From positions 1 through 45,535 of the forward strand of contig NZ_PNOR01000035.1 in assembly GCF_002869765.1 (NCBI RefSeq): a stretch of DNA of 45,535 bases, written 5' to 3'. This DNA comes from Deinococcus planocerae (GTDB lineage Bacteria; Deinococcota; Deinococci; Deinococcales; Deinococcaceae). Under the pieces are notes generated by a model. It was not told the DNA's origin. It was given only the letters and a program-made list of their open reading frames with translations, and made no database searches. Position 1 is the stretch's first letter. Every line of letters begins with the position of its first letter. The position numbers were made by a program, and so were the translations under genes. Below, in pieces: positions 18,112 to 29,105 of the stretch.

Positions 18112-19147
18112 CAAGGTAAGCGCCGGGAAGACCAACACCGCCCTGCCCATCGCTCTCGACGCGGTCGGGGGAGACCACGGGGCGCCGCCCAACGTGGAAG
18201 GAGCGGTGCAGGCCGCCCGCGCCGGGGTCCCCGTCCTCCTCGTCGGCGACCGGGTGAGGCTCCACGGCGAACTCGGCAAGCACGCGGGGAGTGTGAGCCT
18301 CCCCATCGACGTGGTGGACGCCCCCGACGTGATCGGCATGGACGAGCACGCCTCGGACGTGCGGGGCCGCACGGGCGCGAGCATCAACGTCTGTACCCGG
18401 CTGGTGAAGGAGGGCCGCGCCGCCGCCGCCGTCAGCATGGGGCACAGCGGCGCCACGATGGCCTCGGCGCTCCTCACCCTGGGGCGGGTGAAGGGGGTGG
18501 ACCGTCCGGCGATCCTGACCCACCTCCCCGCCAAGACGGGCTTCGTCACCCTGCTCGACGTGGGTGCCAACGCCGACGTGAAGCCGGGGTACCTCGCCCA
18601 GTGGGCGCGGCTCGCCACGGTGTACCTGCGGGTGATCGAGGACCGGGCGGACCCCACCGTCGGCCTGCTCTCCATCGGCGAGGAGGACCACAAGGGCAGC
18701 CAGACCGTGCTGGAGGCACACGCGCTGCTGCGTGAGCTGCACGGCCAAGGCATCAACTTCCACGGCAACGTCGAGGGCCGCGACATCTTCCAGGGGACGA
18801 CGGACATCGTGGTGACGGACGGGTTCACCGGGAACGTGGTCCTCAAGCTCGCGGAGGGAGAGGCCAAGGTTCTGTTCGGCTGGGTGCGTGAGGCGCTGGG
18901 AAGCGACCTCAAGACGAAGGTGGGCGGCCTGCTCGTGCGCGGCGCCCTGCGCGGGCTCGCCGAGCGGATGGACCCCAGCACCTACGGGGCGAGCATCCTG
19001 CTCGGGGTGCGCGGGCTCGCCTTTATCGGGCACGGGAGCGCGGACGCCCGGGCGGTCAAGAACGCCCTGCTGCGGGCCTCGCGGGCGCACGAGGCGAACC
19101 TGATCGCGCGGCTGGAGGCGGCGCTGGCTCCGGGGGCGGACGCGTAG
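18101..19147 (+). CDS. plsX: Phosphate acyltransferase PlsX
   Basis: 348 aa. PlsX makes acyl-phosphate from acyl-ACP, the first step of the PlsX/PlsY route to phosphatidic acid. LPIALDAVGGDHGAPPNVEG near the start, GHSGATMASALLTLGRVKG, and GFTGNVVLKLAEG are family signatures. The start ATG 18101 lies inside the end of the NYN gene. No other fatty-acid gene is adjacent. Confidence 0.95.
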   Translation: MTADKVSAGKTNTALPIALDAVGGDHGAPPNVEGAVQAARAGVPVLLVGDRVRLHGELGKHAGSVSLPIDVVDAPDVIGMDEHASDVRGRTGASINVCTRLVKEGRAAAAVSMGHSGATMASALLTLGRVKGVDRPAILTHLPAKTGFVTLLDVGANADVKPGYLAQWARLATVYLRVIEDRADPTVGLLSIGEEDHKGSQTVLEAHALLRELHGQGINFHGNVEGRDIFQGTTDIVVTDGFTGNVVLKLAEGEAKVLFGWVREALGSDLKTKVGGLLVRGALRGLAERMDPSTYGASILLGVRGLAFIGHGSADARAVKNALLRASRAHEANLIARLEAALAPGADA

Positions 19148-19190
19148 CGGGCCCTTCCGCTTCCTCACCCGTTCGTGAGAGGCTGGGCCG

Positions 19191-20372
19191 GTGCTGGACG
19201 AACTGACCTTTCAACTGCAAAAGCCCCAGGTGTGGCTGGGCCTCGGCCTCACCCTGGTCGTCGCCTATGCGCTCTACCGCTTCGGGCGGACGCTGTTGCG
19301 TGCCCTGGCGCCGCACGTCCGCCGCTCCCTGCTGACCGCGCTGGGGTGGCTGTGGTTGCTCGTGGTGGGGATAGGCTGGCTCGCGGTCGCCACCCGGGTC
19401 GTGTACCTGCCCAGCGTGCCCTTCCTGTTCGACCTCGGCGGCGACATCGTGGGGGGCTTTCGCAACAGCGCGGGGCAGGTCGTCGTCATCCTGGCGCTCG
19501 CCCTGATCGCCTGGAACCTGATCGGGACCCTCAGCGCCCGCATCGTCGCCGAGGAGGAGTTCAACCGCCGCACCGTGCGGGTCCAGACCCTCAAGGGCGT
19601 CGTCGAGAGCACCCTCAAGGCCGTCGTGGTCGTCATCGGATTGATCGCCGGCCTTCAGGCGCTCGGGGTGAACGCGACCAGCCTGCTGGCGGGCGTGTCG
19701 GTGCTCGGCCTCGCGGTGGGCTTCGGGGCGCAGAGCCTGATCAAGGACGTGTTCACGGGCTTTTTCATCCTGCTCGAAGACCAGTACGGGGTCGGCGACG
19801 TGATCACGGTGAACACCGGACAACTTAGCGGGGGAGTGGAGAGGTTGAACCTGCGCGTGACGGCCCTGCGCGCCCTGGACGGCACCCTGCACATCATTCC
19901 CAACGGGCAGATCCTGACCGTCAGCGTGAGCAGCAAGGACTGGTCGCGGGTGGTCGCCACGGTGGACGTGAGCTACGGGGCGAACATCGACGACGCCCTG
20001 CGGGTGCTGGAGGCCGTGGGCCGCGAGCTGCACGCCGACCCCGAGTGGAGCACCTTCTTTCTCGAGGAGCCCGAGATGCAGGGGGTTACGCAGCTCACCC
20101 CCGACGGCGTGCGGCTGCAAGCCCTCTTCAAGGTGCAGCCCAAAAGCCAGTTCGCCCTCGGGCGCGAGTTCAACCGCCGCATCAAGATCGCCATGGACGA
20201 GGCCGGAATCGAGATTCCCTCGCCGCAGCGCAAGGTGACCCTGGGTAGCGCCCCCATCGAACTCAAGCTCACCCCGGGCGGGCAGGACGACCGCGACCCG
20301 CGCGAGACCCAGAACCGCACGCGGGCGCCCGTGAGGGTAGGCGAGACGCGGGACCCGGAGGAGGAACGGTAG
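19191..20372 (+). CDS. MscS-family mechanosensitive channel
   Basis: 393 aa from GTG 19191. It is an inner-membrane small-conductance mechanosensitive channel, probably protecting against hypo-osmotic shock. Predicted transmembrane segments are near residues 13-30, 45-68, 97-117, 145-160 and 168-190; the pore helix has the Gly/Ala pattern VSVLGLAVGFGAQSLIKD. The beta domain (YGVGDVITVN ... HIIPNG) follows, and the last 50 residues are a charged tail. No clear ribosome-binding site precedes the GTG. It is convergent with ftsH. Confidence 0.92.
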   Translation: MLDELTFQLQKPQVWLGLGLTLVVAYALYRFGRTLLRALAPHVRRSLLTALGWLWLLVVGIGWLAVATRVVYLPSVPFLFDLGGDIVGGFRNSAGQVVVILALALIAWNLIGTLSARIVAEEEFNRRTVRVQTLKGVVESTLKAVVVVIGLIAGLQALGVNATSLLAGVSVLGLAVGFGAQSLIKDVFTGFFILLEDQYGVGDVITVNTGQLSGGVERLNLRVTALRALDGTLHIIPNGQILTVSVSSKDWSRVVATVDVSYGANIDDALRVLEAVGRELHADPEWSTFFLEEPEMQGVTQLTPDGVRLQALFKVQPKSQFALGREFNRRIKIAMDEAGIEIPSPQRKVTLGSAPIELKLTPGGQDDRDPRETQNRTRAPVRVGETRDPEEER

Positions 20373-20385
20373 GTGGTTGATGGTG

Positions 20386-20429
20386 AGTGGTGAGTGGGTC
20401 AGACTGTTCTCCACTGACCACTCACCACT
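20386..20429. repeat. Long inverted repeat between convergent mscS and ftsH
   Basis: AGTGGTGAGTGGGTCAG (20386-20402) pairs with CTGACCACTCACCACT (20414-20429) with one bulged base and an 11-nt loop. Flanking copies of GTGAGTGG and CCACTGAC motifs extend the symmetry on both sides (20376-20442). It could act as a two-way terminator, although there is no T-run; the GTGAGTGG iterations also look like a simple dispersed repeat. Confidence 0.6.
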
Positions 20430-20440
20430 TCCCACTGACT

Positions 20441-22318
<1,878 letters not shown>

Positions 22319-22324
22319 GGCGCC

Positions 22325-22330
22325 ATGCTA
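22325..22330 (-). promoter_or_regulatory. -10 box TAGCAT, leaderless ftsH
   Basis: On the minus strand TAGCAT, then GGCGCC, then the ftsH ATG. Confidence 0.55.
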
Positions 22331-22431
22331 CGCCGCGTGCCCCGCTCCATACCTTGCGCTCCGTGACCTTTGGGGAGGAACCCCGCAGGCGGGGCCGCCC
22401 TTTTCCTCAGGGTTCCGTCAGCCTGCGCGCC

Positions 22432-22437
22432 TATGCT
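22432..22437 (+). promoter_or_regulatory. -10 box TATGCT, leaderless lipoprotein gene
   Basis: TATGCT, then GGGCCC, then ATG 22444; no Shine-Dalgarno. Confidence 0.6.
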
Positions 22438-22443
22438 GGGCCC

Positions 22444-22929
22444 ATGCGCACCGCACTTCTGCTCGGCTCGCTGGCCCTGGGGCTCAGCGCCTGCACCGTC
22501 TCTGTCCGGTCGAACGTGGGTCTGGTGGGGGGCAACCTGATCTCGGACGTGCGCCCCGACCGCGGCGAGGGCGGGAGCTACTTCGTGGGCGACCCCGTGC
22601 GGATCAGCGTGACCACGCGCGCCGCCGGGTACGTGACGCTGGTGGCCCTCCAGCCCAACGGGTTCGCGAGCACCCTGGCCCGCAACGTCTACGTGAACCC
22701 CGGCACCACCGTCTTCCCGCGCGCGCAAGACGGCGTGACCTACAACGTGGCCCCGCCGCGCGGCCTCCAGCGGGTCCGGGTGCTCTTCACCCGCGTGCGC
22801 CCGACCACCGACATCGTGCTCAGCGGCGTGTATACCGGCGACCGCCTCAACGTCGCCACCAACCAGTACCTCACGCCCTACGCGCCCGCCGACCGCGACG
22901 TGCAGGAGACGTACTTCTACATCCGCTGA
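22444..22929 (+). CDS. DUF4384 domain lipoprotein
   Basis: 161 aa. The signal sequence ends with a lipobox (LGLSAC, Cys at about residue 17), so the mature protein should be lipid-anchored outside the cytoplasm. The remainder resembles DUF4384: a beta-rich unit with YFVGDPVRISVTTRAAGYVT and LVALQPNGFASTL, ending in an aromatic strand (ETYFYIR). Function is unknown. It is divergently transcribed from ftsH. Confidence 0.85.
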   Translation: MRTALLLGSLALGLSACTVSVRSNVGLVGGNLISDVRPDRGEGGSYFVGDPVRISVTTRAAGYVTLVALQPNGFASTLARNVYVNPGTTVFPRAQDGVTYNVAPPRGLQRVRVLFTRVRPTTDIVLSGVYTGDRLNVATNQYLTPYAPADRDVQETYFYIR

Positions 22930-22940
22930 TTCGCCGACTT

Positions 22941-22973
22941 CCAGCCGCCAGCCGTCCACGGGCGGCTGGTTTT
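22941..22973 (+). terminator. Intrinsic terminator after the lipoprotein gene
   Basis: CCAGCCGCC at 22941-22949 pairs with GGCGGCTGG at 22961-22969, followed by TTTT. Confidence 0.85.
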
Positions 22974-22989
22974 CCGTGGGGTGGGCGCC

Positions 22990-22995
22990 TACCCT
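22990..22995 (+). promoter_or_regulatory. -10 box TACCCT, leaderless mazG-like gene
   Basis: TACCCT, 7 nt, then ATG 23003; no Shine-Dalgarno. Confidence 0.5.
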
Positions 22996-23002
22996 GGGCC
23001 GC

Positions 23003-23332
23003 ATGAGTCTGACCTTTGCCGAAGCGGGTGAGCGGGTGCACGCCTACGTCTCGCAGTTCGAGGAGGGCTACTTCCCGCCCCTCCTCCTGCTCGCGCGCCT
23101 GACCGAGGAGACCGGGGAGGTCGCCCGCGTCCTCGCGCACCAGAACGGCAAGACGCCCAAGCCCGGCGAGGAGGGCGGCGACCTGGAGATGGAACTCGCC
23201 GACCTCCTCTTCGTGATGGTGTGCCTCGCCAACAGGCAAGGTCTGAGCCTGGAGCGCGGCTTCACACGCATGATGGAGAAGGTCGAGACGCGCGACGCGG
23301 CCCGCTGGACGAAAAAGCAGTCCGGGGAATGA
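23003..23332 (+). CDS. MazG-like nucleotide pyrophosphohydrolase
   Basis: 109 aa, a single all-alpha MazG-type domain that hydrolyses (d)NTPs to monophosphates. The metal-binding pattern appears as ARLTEETGEVARVL and, later, DLEMELADLLFVMVCLAN. It is much shorter than the two-domain E. coli MazG and closer to the small house-cleaning forms. The start is ATG 23003 (MSLTFAEAGERV). The yfiT-like gene follows after 35 nt with its own leaderless box. Confidence 0.85.
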   Translation: MSLTFAEAGERVHAYVSQFEEGYFPPLLLLARLTEETGEVARVLAHQNGKTPKPGEEGGDLEMELADLLFVMVCLANRQGLSLERGFTRMMEKVETRDAARWTKKQSGE

Positions 23333-23356
23333 CGATGGCAGGGGACGATGGCAAGG

Positions 23357-23362
23357 TAGGCT
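23357..23362 (+). promoter_or_regulatory. -10 box TAGGCT, leaderless YfiT-like gene
   Basis: TAGGCT, 5 nt (GAGCC), then GTG 23368. Confidence 0.5.
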
Positions 23363-23367
23363 GAGCC

Positions 23368-23922
23368 GTGCCCGACCCCTCCCCGACCGACCTCCCCCAG
23401 ACCGACTTACGCTCCCCCCTCGGCCCGATGCCCCAGCCCTTCACGCTGACGCCCCAGGAGCGGGCGGGGGCCCTCGCCGCCATCCGCGCCCTGCCCGGCG
23501 AGCTGCGCGGCGCCGTCACAGGCCTCCCCGACGCCGGGCTCGACACCCCGTACCGCGAGGGAGGCTGGACGGTGCGGCAGGTCGTCCACCACGTCGCCGA
23601 CAGCCACCTGAACGCGGTGGTCCGCCTCAAACTCGCCCTCACCGAGGAGCGCCCGACGGTCAAGCCGTACGAGGAGGGCCTGTGGGCCGAACTCGCCGAC
23701 GTGCGGCTGCCCCTCGAACCCTCCCTGATGGTGCTGGACGGCCTGCACGCGCGCTGGGCGGCGGTGCTGGGGAGCCTGACCCCGCAGGACTGGGCGCGCG
23801 AGTGGACCCACCCGGCGCACGGCCACACCTTCACGGTGGATACCCTGGCGGCGATGTACGCCTGGCACGGGCGGCACCACGCCCTGCACATCACCGGGCT
23901 GCGGCAGAGGCGGGGCTGGTAG
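23368..23922 (+). CDS. YfiT/BstA-like DinB-fold metal-dependent hydrolase or thiol transferase
   Basis: 184 aa from GTG 23368. The DinB four-helix fold binds a metal through three His; here they are expected in VVHHVADSH (about residues 72-80) and [10 protein letters not shown] (about 167-176). YfiT/BstA members are putative bacillithiol transferases, fitting Deinococcus, which makes bacillithiol. The segment [19 protein letters not shown] matches the family. The broken Nudix gene starts directly after its stop, so the two were probably one operon. Confidence 0.82.
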   Translation: MPDPSPTDLPQTDLRSPLGPMPQPFTLTPQERAGALAAIRALPGELRGAVTGLPDAGLDTPYREGGWTVRQVVHHVADSHLNAVVRLKLALTEERPTVKPYEEGLWAELADVRLPLEPSLMVLDGLHARWAAVLGSLTPQDWAREWTHPAHGHTFTVDTLAAMYAWHGRHHALHITGLRQRRGW

Positions 23923-24396
<474 letters not shown>

Positions 24397-24423
24397 GCCG
24401 CCCGCCCTCTTGATTCGGTACTT

Positions 24424-24618
24424 TCAACGCTTGTGCGGCTTCCTGCTCGCCTTGATCAGGGTGACGAGTTCCGGGGGACGCTTCTCGCCGTTCAGTTCCG
24501 CGAGGAGGGCCGCTGGATACTCCTTGCAGACCTCGCCCCTCCAGCGTTCCGTCTTCCGGTTCCACACGCGCCAACCCTCACCGGGGATGGCCTTGGCGAC
24601 GAAGCGGGCCCGGCTCAT
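24424..24618 (-). CDS. Small conserved-looking hypothetical protein downstream of era
   Basis: 64 aa, starting 2 nt after the era stop codon (TAAGGATG arrangement), so it is probably co-translated with era. The protein (MSRARFVAKAIPGEGWRVWN ... ending KASRKPHKR) is basic, rich in Trp and Arg, with no recognised domain. The WRVWNRKTERWRGE stretch suggests a compact RNA-binding or ribosome-associated role, but this is inference. It was picked out of a long overlapping reading frame whose upstream part is only the shadow of era. Confidence 0.65.
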   Translation of the reverse strand: MSRARFVAKAIPGEGWRVWNRKTERWRGEVCKEYPAALLAELNGEKRPPELVTLIKASRKPHKR

Positions 24619-24620
24619 CC

Positions 24621-25562
<942 letters not shown>

Positions 25563-25619
25563 GGGGGGATTGTCTCACGGGGGCGACGGGCCAACCGTGC
25601 CGGGGGGGGGGGCCGCCCC

Positions 25620-26444
25620 TCACTTCCTCCGCGCCTGCACTCCCTTGATGATCCGGGTCATCACCCCGCGCGGCAGGAGGCGGGGGCCCAGCACCTGAAG
25701 CTGGTTGAGCCGCCCCGGCACCACGACCGCCTGCCCGGCGAGCATGGCCTCCACCCCCTGCCGGGCGACCTCCCGGGCACTCAGCATGGTCGCGCGGGCA
25801 GGACCCTGGAGCAGCCGACTCTGCCCCAGCCGCGCCGCGTCCTGAAAGCCCGTCTCGACCGGACCGGGACACAGGGCGGTGACCGAGACGCCCGTGCCCC
25901 GCAGCTCCTCGCCCAGGGCCTCGCTGAGGGACAGGACGTAGGCCTTCGAGGCGTAGTACACCGCCATCAGCGGCCCCGGCTGGAAGGCGGCGGTGCTGGC
26001 GACGTTGAGAAGGCGGCCCCGGCGGCGCTCCACCATGCCGGGCAGGAAGCGGCGGCTCAGGTCGGTCAGGATGGCGACGTTGACCTGCACCATCCGGGCG
26101 ATCTCGCCGGGGTCCTGGGTGTGGAACTCGCCGTAGCCGCCGAAGCCCGCGTTGTTGACGAGCAGGTCCACCGTCAGCCCGCGCGAGGCGAGTTCGCCCT
26201 CCAGCCACGCGCCCGCGCCGTCGCGGGTCAGGTCGAGCGCGAGGGGGTGGGCCTGAATCCCGCGCTGACTCGTCAGCTCGTCCGCCAGCGCCCGCAACTG
26301 CTCCTCGCGGCGGGCCACCAGGACGAGGTTCGCGCCCCTGGCGGCGAGGTGCCGGGCGATCTCCTCGCCGATGCCGCCGCTCGCGCCGGTGACGAGGGCG
26401 GTGGGGGGACCGGGCCGGGGGGTGGGGGAGGTGGGGGAAGACAT
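25620..26444 (-). CDS. Short-chain dehydrogenase/reductase
   Basis: 274 aa from ATG 26444 (MSSPTSPTPRPGPPTALVTG). Classical SDR: cofactor loop TGASGGIGEE (about residues 16-25), NNAG, and catalytic Ser and YYASK. The Arg in LVARREEQL suggests NADP(H). Substrate is unknown. A longer in-frame start at 26516 would add an atypical leader. It lies upstream of era with 57 nt between. Confidence 0.9.
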   Translation of the reverse strand: MSSPTSPTPRPGPPTALVTGASGGIGEEIARHLAARGANLVLVARREEQLRALADELTSQRGIQAHPLALDLTRDGAGAWLEGELASRGLTVDLLVNNAGFGGYGEFHTQDPGEIARMVQVNVAILTDLSRRFLPGMVERRRGRLLNVASTAAFQPGPLMAVYYASKAYVLSLSEALGEELRGTGVSVTALCPGPVETGFQDAARLGQSRLLQGPARATMLSAREVARQGVEAMLAGQAVVVPGRLNQLQVLGPRLLPRGVMTRIIKGVQARRK

Positions 26445-26561
26445 GGGGCCATCCTGCCTGAATCGGGGGGCCGGGAACAGGGCCCGGGGGACGGGGCGCC
26501 CCGCCTTTAGACCCACTTCACCCTCGCGCCCCGGGCTGGAACCCCCCCACCCCCCTCCCCG

Positions 26562-26567
26562 TACTCT
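26562..26567 (+). promoter_or_regulatory. -10 box TACTCT, leaderless YIP1-type gene
   Basis: TACTCT, 5 nt (GGGGC), then ATG 26573. Confidence 0.5.
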
Positions 26568-26572
26568 GGGGC

Positions 26573-27154
26573 ATGACTGCTCCCTCTCCCATCCAGGCGA
26601 AAATCACCGACATGTTCTCGCAGAGTGTCACGGTGCTCGCCCGCCCCGGGCCCCAGACCTTCGAGCTGTTTGAGCGCCGCGGGGGCATCTCGCAGGCCGT
26701 GATCTACGTGCTGCTCGCCGCCGTTGTGTCGGCCCTCATCGCCGCGATCTTCGCGCCCTTTCACGCGGGCACCACCTTCTTCGGGCAGCTCATCACCCGC
26801 CTCGTCCTGATTCCCCTTCAGTTCTTCATCTTCACCGGGGCCGTGTACCTGATCGGCAAGTACGTCTTCCGGGGCACGGGCACCTACCCCGAGGTCGCCT
26901 ACTCCTTCGCGCTCTTTTTCGTGCCCCTGAGCATCATCGGCACCCTGCTGGGCATCATCCCGATTCTGGGCTTCCTGGTGGGCCTGCTGATCTCGGTCGC
27001 CATGATCTTTTACGGCTTCCTCGCGGTGGGGTCGAGCATGAACATCCACGACGCGGTCAAGGCCGGGGTCACGCTGATCCTCTCGGGCATCGCGTACTGG
27101 GCGGTGGGCGGCTTCCTGCTGGCGCTGATCCTCGCGCCGTTCACGCGCGGGTAA
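26573..27154 (+). CDS. YIP1-family membrane protein
   Basis: 193 aa with about five transmembrane segments (about residues 42-62, 75-95, 110-130, 133-152, 168-188), matching the bacterial YIP1 family, whose role is not established. It has a soluble N-terminus of about 35 residues ([20 protein letters not shown]) before the first membrane segment. It is divergent from the SDR gene and convergent with the transglutaminase gene. Confidence 0.8.
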   Translation: MTAPSPIQAKITDMFSQSVTVLARPGPQTFELFERRGGISQAVIYVLLAAVVSALIAAIFAPFHAGTTFFGQLITRLVLIPLQFFIFTGAVYLIGKYVFRGTGTYPEVAYSFALFFVPLSIIGTLLGIIPILGFLVGLLISVAMIFYGFLAVGSSMNIHDAVKAGVTLILSGIAYWAVGGFLLALILAPFTRG

Positions 27155-27174
27155 CGGTCAGGGATGGAAAGGAC

Positions 27175-27211
27175 GGGGCGGAGGCGGTGGCGGGCCCACC
27201 CTCTCCGCCCC
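27175..27211. terminator. Hairpin between convergent YIP1 and transglutaminase genes
   Basis: GGGGCGGAG (27175-27183) pairs perfectly with CTCCGCCCC (27203-27211). It has no good T-run, but its position between converging genes suggests termination. Confidence 0.55.
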
Positions 27212-27224
27212 TCCCCTTGGCCCC

Positions 27225-28049
27225 CTACTGCTCGCCGTAGACCCGCACCTCCACGTCGAGTTCCCCGCGCCCGCCGCCGTAGTAGGTGCCGCGCACGGGG
27301 GACACGTCGCTGTACTCTCGCCCGTGGCCGATCTTGACGTGGCGCTCGCGGGCGAGGCAGTTGTTGGTGGGGTCGTAGCCCAGCCAGCCGGAGCCCGGCA
27401 GGAAGCACTCGACCCAGGCGTGGGTCGCCTCCGCCCCCACCAGCTCGCCCCCCGAGTACAGGTAACCGCTCACGTACCGGCCCGGAATGCCCAGCCCCCG
27501 CACTACGCCGAGCATCGCGTGGGTGAAGTCCTGGCACACCCCGCGCCCGTGGGTGGCGAACTCGGCCAGCGGGGTGCTCACGGTCGTCGCCCGCGTGTCG
27601 TAGCGGAAGCGGCGGTAGAGCGAGGTGGTGAGGTCCATCAGGAAGCCGGGCAGGTCGTCGCCGGAATCGGGCGTGGCGACCCCGAAGACTGCCGCCCAGT
27701 TCCCGGCGGGCACGCGCGGGCTGGGAACGAGGAACTCGGTGTGCGGCCCGCACGCGCCCTGCAAGGCGGCGAACGGGATGGGCGGGGGCGGGGGGACGGG
27801 GTGGGTGTCCACGATGGCCTGCGCCTCGATCCTGAGGGTGGTGTGCGGCTCGTGGACGTGGACGTGGTGGACGATGGCCCCGAAGTAGTCCTTGTGGGAG
27901 GTGACCACCGCCTCGGGCTCGACGGAGAGGTGGAAGGAGCGCACGCTCTGCCGCGCCTCGCGGGACGGGTGCAGCCGCACCTCGTTAAAGGAGTCCCAGG
28001 CGGGTTTGGGGTAGCGGTACTCGGTGGTGTGGCGGATTTCGCAGCGCAT
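27225..28049 (-). CDS. Transglutaminase-like protein (third gene of the ATP-grasp/alpha-E operon)
   Basis: 274 aa. An N-terminal beta region (about 1-90, RHTTEYRYPKPAWDSFNEVR) precedes the transglutaminase-like core with the catalytic triad Cys172 (GRGVCQDFTH), His210 (EATHAWVE) and Asp226 (GYDPTNN). Such enzymes are usually peptidases or amidases in bacteria. It follows the alpha-E gene on the same strand after a 102-nt gap, completing a set found together in many bacteria. Confidence 0.9.
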   Translation of the reverse strand: MRCEIRHTTEYRYPKPAWDSFNEVRLHPSREARQSVRSFHLSVEPEAVVTSHKDYFGAIVHHVHVHEPHTTLRIEAQAIVDTHPVPPPPPIPFAALQGACGPHTEFLVPSPRVPAGNWAAVFGVATPDSGDDLPGFLMDLTTSLYRRFRYDTRATTVSTPLAEFATHGRGVCQDFTHAMLGVVRGLGIPGRYVSGYLYSGGELVGAEATHAWVECFLPGSGWLGYDPTNNCLARERHVKIGHGREYSDVSPVRGTYYGGGRGELDVEVRVYGEQ

Positions 28050-28151
28050 ACGCGGAAAGGGACCCTCAGCCCGGGCAGTCTGACAGGCGGGGCCCGGAAG
28101 AACGTGACGCGGGGCTCAGCCGGACTGAAGAAAGGCCCGGGCGGGGAAGCT

Positions 28152-29105
28152 TCATTCCTGCTGAAAGTACGCCCGGTTGATCGCCGCGCCCACCCGGTTG
28201 AAGTCCCCGAGCAGTTCGCCCAGGCCGGGGTCCTCCCGCTCCAGGATGTCCTCCACGCCCGCGAATTGCAGCCGGGCGACGAGCCAGCGCGAGAGGCGCA
28301 GGATCTCGGGGTGCGCGCCGGGGTGGTGGCGGTCGATCTGGGTGAGGGCGTCGTGCAGGTTCTCGGCGCTGTAGCGCACGCTGCGTGGGAAGTACTCGTC
28401 GAGCAGCAGGAATTCGCCGATGCGCGCGGGGTCGATGCCGCTCTGCACCCGTTTGCGGTAGGCCTCGTAGGCGCTCGCCCCCTTGAGGACGCTCACCCAG
28501 CGCTGGTCTTGCACCGCGCGCTGCGTCGGGTCGCCCTGCGCCTGCCCGTCCATCACCCGGGAGTAGGTCTGGAGCACGCGAGTCACGTTGTCGCCGCGTT
28601 CGAGCATCTGCCCGGCGCGCAGGAAGGACCAGCCCTCGTCGCGCGGGAGGGTGGCGAAGGCGATCCCGAAGAAAAACTGCGAGGCGTCGCGCGCCGAGGC
28701 GCAGAACTCGAAGAGGCCGTCGCGGTCGATCACCCCCTCGTCCTGGAAACAGACGTCGAGGTAGGTGCGGTTGAGGGCCTCCCACATCTCCGAGGGGATG
28801 CGGTCGCGCAGGCCCCGCGCGTTCTCGCGGGCGCGCAGCACGCTGCTGGCGATGCTCGACGGGTTGCCCTGGTCGAAGGCCAGCCACGCGCTCACCGAGC
28901 GGGCGTCCACCCGCCCGTACTTCTCACGCAGCGGCCCCTCGCCCCCGGTAAGTTCGAGCAGGGGCGCCCAGTGTTCGCGCGCCCGCCCGGTCATCTCCAG
29001 GGTGGCGGAGTAGTTGACGTTCAGCAGCCGGGCGGTGTTCTCCGCGCGCTCGACATACCGCCCGATCCAGAACAGATTCTCCGCGAGGCGGGAAAGCAGC
29101 AGCAT
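28152..29105 (-). CDS. Alpha-E domain protein
   Basis: 317 aa, an all-helical alpha-E family protein. The opening LLSRLAENLFWIGRYVERAE is the family signature, followed by FFFGIAFATLPRDEGWSFLR and a C-terminal RLQFAGVEDI. Alpha-E proteins occur almost only beside circularly permuted ATP-grasp proteins; biochemical function is unproven. The start codon abuts the stop of the ATP-grasp gene (TGAATG), so translation is coupled. Confidence 0.9.
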   Translation of the reverse strand: MLLLSRLAENLFWIGRYVERAENTARLLNVNYSATLEMTGRAREHWAPLLELTGGEGPLREKYGRVDARSVSAWLAFDQGNPSSIASSVLRARENARGLRDRIPSEMWEALNRTYLDVCFQDEGVIDRDGLFEFCASARDASQFFFGIAFATLPRDEGWSFLRAGQMLERGDNVTRVLQTYSRVMDGQAQGDPTQRAVQDQRWVSVLKGASAYEAYRKRVQSGIDPARIGEFLLLDEYFPRSVRYSAENLHDALTQIDRHHPGAHPEILRLSRWLVARLQFAGVEDILEREDPGLGELLGDFNRVGAAINRAYFQQE

